Source: Bradyrhizobiaceae bacterium Ga0074131 (GTDB taxonomy: Bacteria > Pseudomonadota > Alphaproteobacteria > Rhizobiales > Xanthobacteraceae). Taken from it: a stretch of DNA of 64,000 nt. Under the pieces are notes generated by a model that had not been told where the DNA came from, made no database searches, and was given only the letters and a program-made list of their open reading frames with translations. Position 1 is the stretch's first letter. Each line of letters begins with the position of its first letter. The translations under genes and the position numbers were made by a program. Positions 27,268 through 36,144 of this stretch are shown here, piece after piece. The stretch spans positions 248,001 through 312,000 of the forward strand of contig LNEC01000019.1 of the NCBI GenBank assembly GCA_001464035.1. Direction: 5' to 3'.

Positions 27268-28656
27268 GTGAGCATAGCCGAAGCCTGGGACCCGCCGATC
27301 GCCCGCCAGCCGCTGGTGCCGCCGAACCCGCCGCGCGCGTCCGAAACCATGACCGTGTTCGGGCGGATGGCGGCGATGCGCGAGAGCGTGATCGCTACCT
27401 GGGGTCAGCGCGCCTACGAAGAGGACATCATCCAGGGCCGCTTCTTCGGCCGCTCCAGCTTCATTCTCAACACGCCGGATTCGATCCGGCATGTGCTGGT
27501 CGATAATTACGAGAACTACACGCGAACTCCGGCAGGGATACGGGTGTTGCGGCCGGTGCTCGGCGAGGGCCTGCTGATATCGGAGGGCCGGGCTTGGAAG
27601 TATCAGCGAAGGACGCTGGCGCCGGCCTTCACGCCGCGCGCCGTCACGACGCTGATTCCGCACATGCTGGCCGCGACCGACCAGACGATAGCGAAACTCC
27701 GAGCCGCCAGCGGCGGGCCGGTCGATCTGCGCGAGGCCATGCAGCGGATGACGCTCGAGATCGCCGGGCGCACGATGTTTTCGTTCGGGATGGACCGCCA
27801 CGGCGCGGCGCTGCGCGACTTCGTGATGGAATATGGCGAACGGCTGGCGCGGCCGCATCTTCTCGATCTGCTGCTGCCGTTGAGCTGGCCGAGCCCGCAG
27901 GATTTCTCGCGCGCCCGTTTCCGAAAGCGGTGGACGCGCTTCATCGCCATGCTGATGGCGGAGCGCCGCGCCGCCGGCAAGACCGAAGGCGCGCCGCCCA
28001 GCGACCTGTTCGACCTGATGGGGGCGGCGCGCGATCCCGAAACCGGCGCCGCCTTTACCGACGAACAGCTCGGCGATCAGGTGGCGACCATGATTCTCGC
28101 CGGCCACGAGACCACCGCCACGGCGCTGTTCTGGTCGCTGTATCTGCTCGCGCTGGATCCGGCAACGCAGGAGGAACTGGCCACCGAAGTGAAGGCAGCG
28201 TCCGTCAACGGTGAGTTCGATATCGAGCGGCTGAAGTTCACCCGCGCGGTCGTCGATGAAACCATGCGGCTGTATCCGCCGGCTTTTCTGATCGCGCGCG
28301 CGGCCGCGGCGCCGGACACCATCGCCGGCAGGCCGGTGAAGAAAAACGACATCGTCCTGATCGCGCCGTGGCTGTTGCACCGGCACGAAAAGCTGTGGCG
28401 CGATCCGAACGCCTTTATCCCGTCCCGCTTCATGCCGCCGTCGCCGCCGCCCGATCGCTTTGCCTATCTGCCGTTCGGCGTCGGCGCCCGGGTCTGCATC
28501 GGCGCGCATTTCGCGCTGGTCGAGGCCACCCTGGCGCTGGCCAAATTGATCGGCGCGTTCAAGGTCGAACTCATCGACAGGGCGCCGGTGATGCCGGTCG
28601 GCGTGGTGACGACGCAACCCGATCGCTCGCCGATGTTCAGGATCACGCGTCGGTGA
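27268..28656 (+). CDS. Cytochrome P450
   Basis: 462 residues from a GTG start at 27268. All P450 hallmarks are present: the I-helix AGHETT at 278-283, the K-helix ETMR at 331-334, the PERF-like FIPSRFMPP at about 383-391, and the heme-binding FGVGARVCIG at 403-412 with proximal Cys410. It is the soluble bacterial type without a membrane anchor. The substrate and redox partner are not visible nearby. It is followed after only 13 bases by an adenylate cyclase gene, so the two are probably co-transcribed. Confidence 0.95.
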   Translation: MSIAEAWDPPIARQPLVPPNPPRASETMTVFGRMAAMRESVIATWGQRAYEEDIIQGRFFGRSSFILNTPDSIRHVLVDNYENYTRTPAGIRVLRPVLGEGLLISEGRAWKYQRRTLAPAFTPRAVTTLIPHMLAATDQTIAKLRAASGGPVDLREAMQRMTLEIAGRTMFSFGMDRHGAALRDFVMEYGERLARPHLLDLLLPLSWPSPQDFSRARFRKRWTRFIAMLMAERRAAGKTEGAPPSDLFDLMGAARDPETGAAFTDEQLGDQVATMILAGHETTATALFWSLYLLALDPATQEELATEVKAASVNGEFDIERLKFTRAVVDETMRLYPPAFLIARAAAAPDTIAGRPVKKNDIVLIAPWLLHRHEKLWRDPNAFIPSRFMPPSPPPDRFAYLPFGVGARVCIGAHFALVEATLALAKLIGAFKVELIDRAPVMPVGVVTTQPDRSPMFRITRR

Positions 28657-28669
28657 CAAAGGCGCTGCC

Positions 28670-30082
28670 ATGAGCGACACCCAGGCCCAGTTCTCGGTGC
28701 TGCAACAGACCGCGGATCCGGCGGTGGCCGCTGCGATCAGGGAGCTGGTCGAAACCGGCGAAGACCACGCGCTCAATCGGATCAATGTGCTGGATTTTTC
28801 GACGCGGAGCGGGCTCGACGAAGAGCGGGTGATTTCCGGCTTCCTGCACGCCTCGCGGCTCGGACTGTTCGACCTCACCTGGAACGTGCTCTGTCCCGGC
28901 TGCGGCGGCGTGCTCGACGCCCACTCGACGCTGAAATCGTTGCGCCACGACGACTATCACTGCGGATTATGCGCCTGCGGCTACGAAGCCTCGGTCGACG
29001 AGCAGGTCGAGGTCGCCTTCACCGTCAATCCCCGGGTCAGGCGCATCGCGGCGCACGACCCGCACACGCTGCCGCTCTGGGAATACTACAAGCAGGTATT
29101 CTGGAGCTCCGGCGTCGACTTCAACGAGGAGTCGTTCGCGGCGCTCTCGAGCGAGGTCGTGCTGGACGCGCTGGAGCTGCCAGCGGGCGAGAAGGCGGTG
29201 CTGTCGTTGCAACTGCCGCCGCAGTTCATCATCGTGTTCGAGCCGGTGACGCACGCCGCGCAGTTCATCGACGTCCAGGGCGAGCCGACCAGAGAGCGCC
29301 AGCAACTCTCGCTGGTCTACAATAAGATGCCGACGCCGACCGGAGGCACCATCACGATGCGTCCCGGCCCGCTGCGGCTGGCGCTCAACAATCAGGCCGG
29401 CGTGCGGGTGCTGCCGTCGGTCTTCATCGCCGCCGACGCGCTTCATCATCTGATCGGCAGGCGCAAGCCGTTCCTCACCGCCAAGCGGATGCTGACCAAC
29501 CAGACCTTCCGCGACGTCTTCAAGGCCGACAACCTCAACATCGATCAGCGGGTAAAGATCACATCGCTGACGTTCCTGTTCACCGACCTCAAGGGCTCTA
29601 CCGCGCTGTACGAGAGGGTGGGAGACCTCGCCGCCTTCGATCTGGTGCGCGCGCATTTCCGCGCACTGCTGGAGATCATCTCTTCGGAGAAGGGCGCGGT
29701 GGTCAAGACGATCGGCGACGCCGTGATGGCGACCTTCATCAGGCCCGAGCACGCCATTGTCGCGGGCTTGCGGATGCGCGCCGCGATGGACGCGCTCAAC
29801 GCCGCGCGTGGTACCCAGGATCTGGTGGTCAAGATCGGCATCCACGAAGGGCCGTGCCTCGCCGTCATGCTCAACGACCGCCAGGATTACTTCGGCCAGA
29901 CCGTCAACATCGCCGCCAGGGTTCAGAGCCTGTCGACGTCGCAGGAAATCCATATCACCGGGCCCATCAACGACGCGCCGGCGGTGGCGGCCATTCTGCG
30001 GCGGGAGGAGATCACGCCGATTCAGAAGCAGGCGGCGTTGCGCGGTATTGCGGACAAGATCGTGGTGTACGAAATACCCTGA
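28670..30082 (+). CDS. Class III adenylate/guanylate cyclase with DUF5939-type N-terminus
   Basis: 470 residues, soluble. The N-terminal region (about 1-290) resembles DUF5939 and includes a Cys cluster, CPGC at 75-78 and CGLCAC at 98-103, that could bind zinc. The catalytic domain starts near 300 with FTDLKGST and metal Asp306, followed by the second metal Asp350 in TIGDAVMATF, GIHEGPCLAVML and DYFGQTVNIAARVQSL. Both metal Asp are present, so it should make cAMP or cGMP. It follows the P450 gene by 13 bases. What the N-terminal part senses is unknown. Confidence 0.9.
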   Translation: MSDTQAQFSVLQQTADPAVAAAIRELVETGEDHALNRINVLDFSTRSGLDEERVISGFLHASRLGLFDLTWNVLCPGCGGVLDAHSTLKSLRHDDYHCGLCACGYEASVDEQVEVAFTVNPRVRRIAAHDPHTLPLWEYYKQVFWSSGVDFNEESFAALSSEVVLDALELPAGEKAVLSLQLPPQFIIVFEPVTHAAQFIDVQGEPTRERQQLSLVYNKMPTPTGGTITMRPGPLRLALNNQAGVRVLPSVFIAADALHHLIGRRKPFLTAKRMLTNQTFRDVFKADNLNIDQRVKITSLTFLFTDLKGSTALYERVGDLAAFDLVRAHFRALLEIISSEKGAVVKTIGDAVMATFIRPEHAIVAGLRMRAAMDALNAARGTQDLVVKIGIHEGPCLAVMLNDRQDYFGQTVNIAARVQSLSTSQEIHITGPINDAPAVAAILRREEITPIQKQAALRGIADKIVVYEIP

Positions 30083-30209
30083 CATTGCCTAATCGTAATG
30101 CAGGCCGGCCACCGGCCTGGATTGCGCGTGTTGGTTTCTCGGCCCATATGTATCGGCGATGGCCGCCTGCGGCGGCGAGTACGCCCCCGGGATTTCAGTA
30201 GGAAGATTG

Positions 30210-30734
30210 ATGCTGGATGGATTGCGACAATTCATTGCCGACGTTGTTTCCTCCACCTCGCGCGAAGATCGGGCATTTGACGATACCGGCTATCGTCTGG
30301 CGGCGACGGCGCTGCTGATCCACGTGATCTCGATCGACGGCGTGCCGTCGGAGGCCGAAAAGCACAAGCTTCACAGCCTGATTGAAAGCCGCTTCGGGCT
30401 CGATCGCGGCACGGCGGACCATCTGATCAGGTCCGCGACGCTGGTCGAGGGCGAGGCGGTCGACCTTTATCACTTCACCAGCGTCATCATGCGCTCGGTC
30501 GATGAGGAAGGCCGGCTGCGCATCGTCGAAATGATGTGGGAACTGGTCTATGCCGACGGTCAGGTCAGCGAGTTCGAGGACAACGTGGTCTGGCGCGCGG
30601 CGGATCTGCTGGGCATATCGTCGCGGGACCGGATCGACCTCAAGCATCGTGTCGCCGCCACGCGGCCTGCGTCCGTCCCAGGCGGCAGGCGCGACCACCT
30701 GACGCACGGCGCCGCAGGCGACCCCGGCACATGA
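30210..30734 (+). CDS. TerB-like (tellurite resistance protein TerB family) protein
   Basis: 174 residues from the ATG at 30210, with AGGAAG five bases upstream. The all-helical TerB fold is suggested by ATALLIHVISIDGVPSEAE and the second acidic loop WELVYADGQVSEFEDNVVWR. TerB-like proteins bind metal through acidic residues and occur in many stress or membrane-associated contexts, so tellurite resistance itself should not be assumed. No other ter genes are present. It is 127 bases after the cyclase gene, on the same strand. Confidence 0.8.
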   Translation: MLDGLRQFIADVVSSTSREDRAFDDTGYRLAATALLIHVISIDGVPSEAEKHKLHSLIESRFGLDRGTADHLIRSATLVEGEAVDLYHFTSVIMRSVDEEGRLRIVEMMWELVYADGQVSEFEDNVVWRAADLLGISSRDRIDLKHRVAATRPASVPGGRRDHLTHGAAGDPGT

Positions 30735-30884
30735 CGAAATCTTGATGTCCCTGACATCGGCTGCCGCGGGGCGCGAGAAGTCTTCGAAATATGGCGCTTC
30801 AAGTGGCTTGCGTCTCCCCTCAAGCCTATGCTCTCGTTACGGGGGTTAGCCGCACTTCCTGCAATCGATCAAGAGCATTTCATC

Positions 30885-31661
30885 GTGACCGAACGTGTAA
30901 CGCTGATTACCGGTGCCTCGGCGGGAATAGGCACCGAATTGGCGCGCGTTTTTGCAGCGAACGGACATCGCGTGGCTCTGCTGGCGCGACGAACGGATCG
31001 CCTGACGACACTGGCGGAGGAAATCACGGCCAGCGGTGGCGCTGCGCCGATTGTCATTGTCTGCGACCTCGAACAACCCGATGCCGGCGATACGATCGCG
31101 GCGGCTTTGGCCGCCGCCGGCGTCGAGGTCGAATACGTCGTCAACAATGCCGGCTTCGGCCTGTTCGGCAAGGCGATCGACCGCGACCGCGCCGAGCAGC
31201 TCGGCATCATTGCGGTCAACATTCGGGCGGTGACCGACCTGTCGCTCCGGTTTTCAGATAGCCTGATCCAGCACCGCGGTGGCATCCTCAACGTCGCTTC
31301 GATTGCCGGCTTCCTGCCCGGTCCCGGAATGGCCGTCTATTATGCCTCGAAGGCCTACGTGCTGTCTTTCACAGAAGCGCTGCGGGCGGAGCTCGCGCCG
31401 CGCGGCGTGCGGGTGACCGCGCTATGTCCCGGACCGGTGCCGTCGGAGTTTCAGGCGCGGGCGGGGTTTCTGCCCGGAGTCGATTCCGCGATCCTGAATG
31501 TCTCCGCGGCCGACGTCGCCGAGGCGGGTTATCGCGGGCTGATGGCCAACAAGCGCACGGTACTTCCCGGCATCGGCATCAAGATCGTGCCGTTCCTGCT
31601 CCGCCTGTTTCCGCGCGGCTTTATCCTGGCCGCGGTCGGCCGATTGCAGTTGAAGCGCTGA
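30885..31661 (+). CDS. SDR-family NAD(P)-dependent oxidoreductase
   Basis: 258 residues from a GTG at 30885, which puts the cofactor motif at the usual N-terminal position (TLITGASAGIGTELARVFA); the frame opens upstream to 30828. Classical SDR features follow: NNAGFG, the catalytic Ser in VASIAGFLPGPG, and the active-site YYASKAYVL with Tyr and Lys intact. The substrate is unknown. The C-terminus has a hydrophobic segment (KIVPFLLRLFPRGFILAAVG) that may touch the membrane, as in DltE-like SDRs. Confidence 0.88.
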   Translation: MTERVTLITGASAGIGTELARVFAANGHRVALLARRTDRLTTLAEEITASGGAAPIVIVCDLEQPDAGDTIAAALAAAGVEVEYVVNNAGFGLFGKAIDRDRAEQLGIIAVNIRAVTDLSLRFSDSLIQHRGGILNVASIAGFLPGPGMAVYYASKAYVLSFTEALRAELAPRGVRVTALCPGPVPSEFQARAGFLPGVDSAILNVSAADVAEAGYRGLMANKRTVLPGIGIKIVPFLLRLFPRGFILAAVGRLQLKR

Positions 31662-31796
31662 AAGCGCCCACACGCCGTCTGGCGCGGCGCTTCGCCTTTA
31701 TTTCCCCGGAACCCAAACGACGTTAACCGCGACTTAGGTATGGTTTGGCTTGATGGTGGCCGGACAGCAAAAGCGATGGTTCGGTCGGACAGCATC

Positions 31797-32585
31797 ATGG
31801 GTGAAAATGTCCTGCGCTTCCAAGGTGTAGCAGCGGCCGCTTTCGCGCCGCCTTCCGCGACCGAACCCCGGCTGCCGGTACTGGTCGTCCTGCATCAGGA
31901 AACCTCGACGCCGGGCCGGGTCGGCAATGCGCTGCGCGCGCTCGGTCACCGGCTGGATGTCAGGCGTCCGCGTTTTGGCGATTCGCTGCCGGAAACCCTG
32001 GATGACCATGCCGGCGCGGTGATCTTCGGCGGACCGATGAGCGCCAATGACCCCGATGAATTCATCCGCCGGGAAATCGACTGGATTTCGGTTCCGCTGC
32101 GGGAGCAGCGGCCGTTTCTGGGAATTTGCCTGGGCGCACAGATGCTCGCCATGCAACTCGGCGCGCGGGTCGCGCCGCATCCGGAAGGCCGGGCGGAAAT
32201 GGGCTATTACCCGATCCGCGCCACCCCCGCGGGGCTGGCGCTGTGCCGACATTGGCCCGATCACGTCTATCACTGGCATCGCGAGGGTTTCGAGCTTCCT
32301 GAGGGCGCCGAATTGCTGGCCGAAGGCGGCGACTTCCCGATCCAGGCGTTCCAGTCGGACCACGCGTTCGGCTTCCAGTTTCATCCGGATGTGACCTACG
32401 CGATGATGCACTGCTGGACAACGCGCTGTCACGGTCACCTTGGTGAGCCGGGCGCGCGGCCGCGCCACCACCACTTCGCCGACCGCGCGGTCCACGACTT
32501 CGCCGAACGTGCTTGGCTGAAGCACTTTCTCGACAACTGGCTGACCCGTATGCCGCGGTCGGTGATGTCGGAGGCCGCGGAATAG
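31797..32585 (+). CDS. Class I glutamine amidotransferase domain protein
   Basis: 262 residues from the ATG at 31797; an earlier in-frame ATG at 31740 is possible. The class I amidotransferase fold has the nucleophile elbow FLGICLGAQMLA and the catalytic His in FQFHPDVTYAMM, with the lead GAVIFGGPMSANDPDEF. Stand-alone members like this include GMP-synthase-like and glutamine-hydrolysing or peptide-hydrolysing enzymes. No synthase partner is adjacent. Its substrate cannot be read from sequence. Confidence 0.88.
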   Translation: MGENVLRFQGVAAAAFAPPSATEPRLPVLVVLHQETSTPGRVGNALRALGHRLDVRRPRFGDSLPETLDDHAGAVIFGGPMSANDPDEFIRREIDWISVPLREQRPFLGICLGAQMLAMQLGARVAPHPEGRAEMGYYPIRATPAGLALCRHWPDHVYHWHREGFELPEGAELLAEGGDFPIQAFQSDHAFGFQFHPDVTYAMMHCWTTRCHGHLGEPGARPRHHHFADRAVHDFAERAWLKHFLDNWLTRMPRSVMSEAAE

Positions 32586-32699
32586 CCAATAACGCTCCCG
32601 CGATATTCCGTGCGGCGGTTCTCGAAGCCTTTCCAAATCCGCAGATGTGATAGTGTGGTCTCCTGGACTTGCGGCCCTTCAGCAAGCATCGGAAGCGAC

Positions 32700-33209
32700 A
32701 TGACCGGCGACGAATTCGCGCGGCTATTGAACGATTTCACCCTGTCGGCGGAATCCGGCGACGGCGCGCGCTTCGCCAGGCATTTTTCCGAAGACGGCAT
32801 TTACCATGACTACATCTACGGCCCTCATAGGGGCCGCGCCGACATCGCGCATATGATGCAGGATCTGTTTCACCGCGATGCCGCGGACTATCGCTGGGAG
32901 ATGTTCGATCCCGTCTTCGACGGCACGCAAGGCTATGCGTGGTCGCTGTCGAGCTTTACGTCGAAGATCGAACGGTTCAAGGGTAGGCGCGTCGTGATCG
33001 ACGGCATGAGCCGCTTCATCCTGCGCGATGGTCTGATCGCCGAGTACCGCGAATCCGTCAACGGCGGCGTGGCGATGGCGCAGCTCGGGGTTGAACCGGA
33101 CCGCATGACAAAGGTGTTCAACCGCTGGACCGGCTGGCTCCAGGAGCGGCCGGAAACAATCGACTATCTGGCGCGGCCAAAAGGCTCGCGCGCGAAAAGG
33201 GAGGTTTAG
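32700..33209 (+). CDS. NTF2-like (SnoaL-type) protein
   Basis: 169 residues from the ATG at 32700. Small cone-shaped NTF2 fold: N-terminal helix FARLLNDFTLSAESGDGARF, then FSEDGIYHDYIYGPHRGRAD and paired strands ending VVIDGMSRFILRDGLIAEYR. Such proteins are isomerases, hydrolases or dehydratases of small molecules, or binding proteins. It ends five bases before the enoyl-CoA hydratase start, so the two are an operon and may act on the same acyl or aromatic substrate. Confidence 0.82.
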   Translation: MTGDEFARLLNDFTLSAESGDGARFARHFSEDGIYHDYIYGPHRGRADIAHMMQDLFHRDAADYRWEMFDPVFDGTQGYAWSLSSFTSKIERFKGRRVVIDGMSRFILRDGLIAEYRESVNGGVAMAQLGVEPDRMTKVFNRWTGWLQERPETIDYLARPKGSRAKREV

Positions 33210-33214
33210 AGCAC

Positions 33215-34084
33215 ATGACCCAGCAGCCACGCGCGGTCGCCAAAGACTCCGGCGGACCGGGGGAGAATCCGGTGGCCTATCAGCATATCCTCTACGAGGT
33301 GAGCGAGAAGATCGCCACCATCGCGCTGAACCGGCCCGACCGCCTGAATGCATGGACGCCGATCATGGAGCGCGACGTTCGTCACGCCATGGAGACTGCT
33401 GCGACGGACGACAATGTGCGCGTCATCGTGCTCACAGGGGCGGGGCGGGCCTTCTGCGCCGGCGCCGATATGGACGCGCTGAAGGGGCTCGATCCCGACG
33501 ACATCAAACGCGCCCAGAGCCTGCCGGCGTTCGACATGAATCGGCGGCCCGACTGGCAGTCGCGCTACGGCTATTATCCGTCGATCTCGAAGCCTGTGAT
33601 CGGCATGCTGAACGGCGCCACCGCCGGCATCGGCCTGGTGCACGCGCTGTATTGCGATGTGCGATTCGCCGCCGACAATACCGTTTTCACGACGGCGTTC
33701 TCGCGCCGAGGGCTGATCGCCGAGCATGGCATCAGCTGGATGCTGCCGCGCATCGTCGGCCATGCCAATGCGCTGGATCTGCTGATGTCCGCGCGCCGGG
33801 TGCAAAGCGACGAGGCGCTGCGCATCGGTCTGGTCAACCGGCTGTACCCGCCCGACCAGCTGCGCGAGCAGACGTACGCCTATGCGCGCGATCTGGCCGA
33901 TTTCGTCTCGCCGAGCGCGATTGCCGTCATCAAGCGGCAGCTTTACGACGTGCCGTTCCAGACCCTGGCCGAAGCCACCATCGACGCCAACCGGGAGATG
34001 GTGGTGGCGCTGCGCGGCAGCGATTTCCGCGAGGGCGTCGCGAGCTTCATGGAGAAGCGGCCGCCGCGCTTTACGGGGAAGTAG
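33215..34084 (+). CDS. Enoyl-CoA hydratase/isomerase (crotonase) family protein
   Basis: 289 residues. Crotonase fold with the oxyanion-hole segments LTGAGRAFCAGADMDAL (about 75-91) and PVIGMLNGATAGIGLVHAL (about 127-145), and the acidic residue of AFSRRGLIAEHGISWMLPRI at the usual second catalytic position. The N-terminal ~20 residues are an extra tail. The family covers hydration, isomerisation and ring cleavage of acyl-CoAs; the member's substrate is not determined. Co-transcribed with the NTF2-like gene. Confidence 0.9.
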   Translation: MTQQPRAVAKDSGGPGENPVAYQHILYEVSEKIATIALNRPDRLNAWTPIMERDVRHAMETAATDDNVRVIVLTGAGRAFCAGADMDALKGLDPDDIKRAQSLPAFDMNRRPDWQSRYGYYPSISKPVIGMLNGATAGIGLVHALYCDVRFAADNTVFTTAFSRRGLIAEHGISWMLPRIVGHANALDLLMSARRVQSDEALRIGLVNRLYPPDQLREQTYAYARDLADFVSPSAIAVIKRQLYDVPFQTLAEATIDANREMVVALRGSDFREGVASFMEKRPPRFTGK

Positions 34085-34187
34085 GGGAAGGGGATTGCTT
34101 GAGCCGGCCGTCGCCCTGCGGGCTATGGCGTGCAGCCTTCGCTGAACGAGAACTCGCCCGGCCGAAGCAGGCGCAGCCTGCGAAGGC

Positions 34188-34263
<76 letters not shown>

Positions 34264-34447
34264 ATCGCGGCCGCCCGAAAGATGAATTCCGGTGGTCGAC
34301 AATTGGCGCCATTTACAATCCGCGCCAAGGTCAAGTCAAGAACGGTGAAATCGCTGTTTTTCGGGCGTTTTTGCCGGGAGCTTCCCTTGTTTGCGCGGAT
34401 AGGAACCGATATCTAGCAGGCAGCAAACCCCGCGAGTTCATTCCCCC

Positions 34448-34738
34448 ATGCGAGCCGTTCTCGACATCATCATTATTGTTCTCGATCTCTATGTCTGGCT
34501 GCTGATCGCGTCGGCCATCCTGTCCTGGCTGATTGCCTTCAATGTCGTGAACACCCGCAACCAGTTCGTGGGGGCGGTGGCCGAGTTCCTGTACCGGATC
34601 ACCGAGCCGGTGCTGGCGCCGATTCGGCGATTCATGCCCAGTCTCGGCGGTCTCGATATCTCGCCGATCATCCTGATCCTGATCATCATGTTCATCCAGC
34701 GGGTGATTGCCTACTACATCTATCCGAACGTGGTCTGA
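34448..34738 (+). CDS. YggT family membrane protein
   Basis: 96 residues with two membrane segments (LDIIIIVLDLYVWLLIASAI and ISPIILILIIMFIQRVIAYY) around the conserved NTRNQFVGAVAEFLYRITEP and PVLAPIRRFMPS. YggT proteins are linked to osmotic or membrane maintenance in several bacteria, but the mechanism is not known. First gene of YggT-DUF167-folD. Confidence 0.92.
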   Translation: MRAVLDIIIIVLDLYVWLLIASAILSWLIAFNVVNTRNQFVGAVAEFLYRITEPVLAPIRRFMPSLGGLDISPIILILIIMFIQRVIAYYIYPNVV

Positions 34739-34760
34739 TCACGGCTTCGATGGATGCTCC

Positions 34761-35081
34761 ATGGATCCCTGGCGCTACTCCACCGAGGGCATCAGCGTCG
34801 CGCTGCGCGTGACTCCGCGCGGCGGCCGCGACGACATCGACGGAATTGAGACGCTCGCCAGCGGCCGCCGCGTGGTCAAGGTGCGTGTCCGCGCCATCGC
34901 CGAGGGCGGCGCGGCCAATCGCGCGGTGACGGAGTTGTTCGCCGGGGCGCTCGGGGTGCCCAGGCGCAGCGTGCGGGTGCTGTCGGGAATGACGTCGCGC
35001 CTCAAGCAGATCGCCGTCGACGGCGATCCCACGAAGCTCGGCGAAACACTGCGGAAACTGACCGCGGCGAAGTCCGATTGA
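34761..35081 (+). CDS. DUF167 (YggU) family protein
   Basis: 106 residues from the ATG at 34761; the frame opens upstream to 34707, inside YggT. The family pattern is clear: ISVALRVTPRGGRDDIDG, then KVRVRAIAEGGAANRAVTEL and SVRVLSGMTSRLKQIAVDG. YggU-type proteins are small alpha/beta folds of unknown function that often follow yggT, as here. It is 22 bases after YggT and 18 bases before folD. Confidence 0.92.
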   Translation: MDPWRYSTEGISVALRVTPRGGRDDIDGIETLASGRRVVKVRVRAIAEGGAANRAVTELFAGALGVPRRSVRVLSGMTSRLKQIAVDGDPTKLGETLRKLTAAKSD

Positions 35082-35099
35082 TTCAGGCAAAGGGTTGCG

Positions 35100-35984
35100 A
35101 TGACGGCGCGGATCATCGACGGAAAAGCGATTGCCGCGGAGCTTCGCACCCGCGTGGCCGATGAGGTGGCGCGGGTGCAGCGCACGCACGGGCTGACGCC
35201 CGGGCTCGCGGTGGTGCTGGTCGGCAACGACCCTGCCAGTCAGGTCTATGTCCGCAGCAAGCACAAGCAGACCCAGGCCGCGGGCATGGCGTCGTTCGAG
35301 CATGTGCTGCCGGCCGACGTCGCGCACGATGAATTGCTGGCGCTGATCGGACAGCTCAATCGCGATGCACGCGTGCACGGCATCCTGGTGCAGCTGCCGC
35401 TGCCGAAATCGCTGGATACCGAGACCATCATCAACGCCATCGACCCCGCCAAGGACGTCGACGGGCTGCATCCGAACAACGCCGGACGCCTCGCCGGTGG
35501 GTTTGCGGCGCTGTCGCCCTGCACGCCGCTCGGCTGCATAATTCTCACCCGGAGCGTGCATGCCTCGCTCGAAGGCATGAACGCCATCGTGATCGGCCGC
35601 TCCAACCTGGTCGGCCGCCCGCTGGTGCAACTGCTGCTCAACGAAAATGCCACGGTGACGATAGCGCATTCGCGCTCGCGCGATCTGGCCCAACTCTGCG
35701 CCCGCGCCGACCTGGTCTATGCCGCGGTCGGCAGACCTGAGATGGTGCGCGGCGACTGGATCAAGCCGGGCGCCACCGTGATCGACGTCGGCATCAACCG
35801 GCTGCCCGGGGCTGACGGCAAGGACCGGCTGGTTGGCGATGTCGCCTTTCACGAAGTATCTGCCGTCGCCGGCGCGATCACCCCGGTGCCCGGTGGCGTC
35901 GGCCAGATGACGGTGGCGTGTCTTCTGGTCAACACGCTACGTGCGGCGTGCGCCATTCACGGATGGCCCAAGCCGGCGGTCTGA
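35100..35984 (+). CDS. folD: FolD, methylene-tetrahydrofolate dehydrogenase/cyclohydrolase
   Basis: 294 residues. Interconverts 5,10-methylene-THF and 10-formyl-THF, supplying purine and formyl-methionine synthesis. Shows VYVRSKHKQTQAAGM with the catalytic Lys, GILVQLPLPKSLDTETIINA, the NADP site VIGRSNLVGRPLVQLLL, and the final motif TPVPGGVGQMTVACLLVNT. Length is right for the family. Third gene of the YggT-DUF167-folD cluster; copy B of the dispersed repeat lies just downstream. Confidence 0.97.
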   Translation: MTARIIDGKAIAAELRTRVADEVARVQRTHGLTPGLAVVLVGNDPASQVYVRSKHKQTQAAGMASFEHVLPADVAHDELLALIGQLNRDARVHGILVQLPLPKSLDTETIINAIDPAKDVDGLHPNNAGRLAGGFAALSPCTPLGCIILTRSVHASLEGMNAIVIGRSNLVGRPLVQLLLNENATVTIAHSRSRDLAQLCARADLVYAAVGRPEMVRGDWIKPGATVIDVGINRLPGADGKDRLVGDVAFHEVSAVAGAITPVPGGVGQMTVACLLVNTLRAACAIHGWPKPAV

Positions 35985-35998
35985 GAACCGCCGTCTTG

Positions 35999-36081
35999 TG
36001 CCCGGACGCAGCGCAACACGGGTGCGCGAGTCGAGGCATTCTCCTTTGCATGGGGTTGTTTTCGCGTTTTTGTAAAGGCCC
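35999..36081. repeat. Dispersed intergenic repeat, copy B
   Basis: Matches 5563-5648 over about 83 bases, including TGCCCGGACGCAGCGCA at the left and the 18-base core TGCATGGGGTTGTTTTCG at 36047-36064, followed by GTAAAGGCCC. It sits between convergent folD and ppa, where copy A also lies between convergent genes. Confidence 0.8.
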
Positions 36082-36144
36082 TCCGATGCCGGCGCGCTGC
36101 AGGGGTCCGTCGTTCCCCCCGGCCGGACGCGAGCTCGCTTGAGC

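Noticed and set aside
27187..28878. 563-residue frame opposite the P450 gene
   Set aside because: Shadow; the P450 motifs on the plus strand are unambiguous.
30210..30734. Tellurite resistance function for the TerB-like gene
   Set aside because: No other ter genes are present and TerB-like proteins have many roles, so the phenotype is not claimed.
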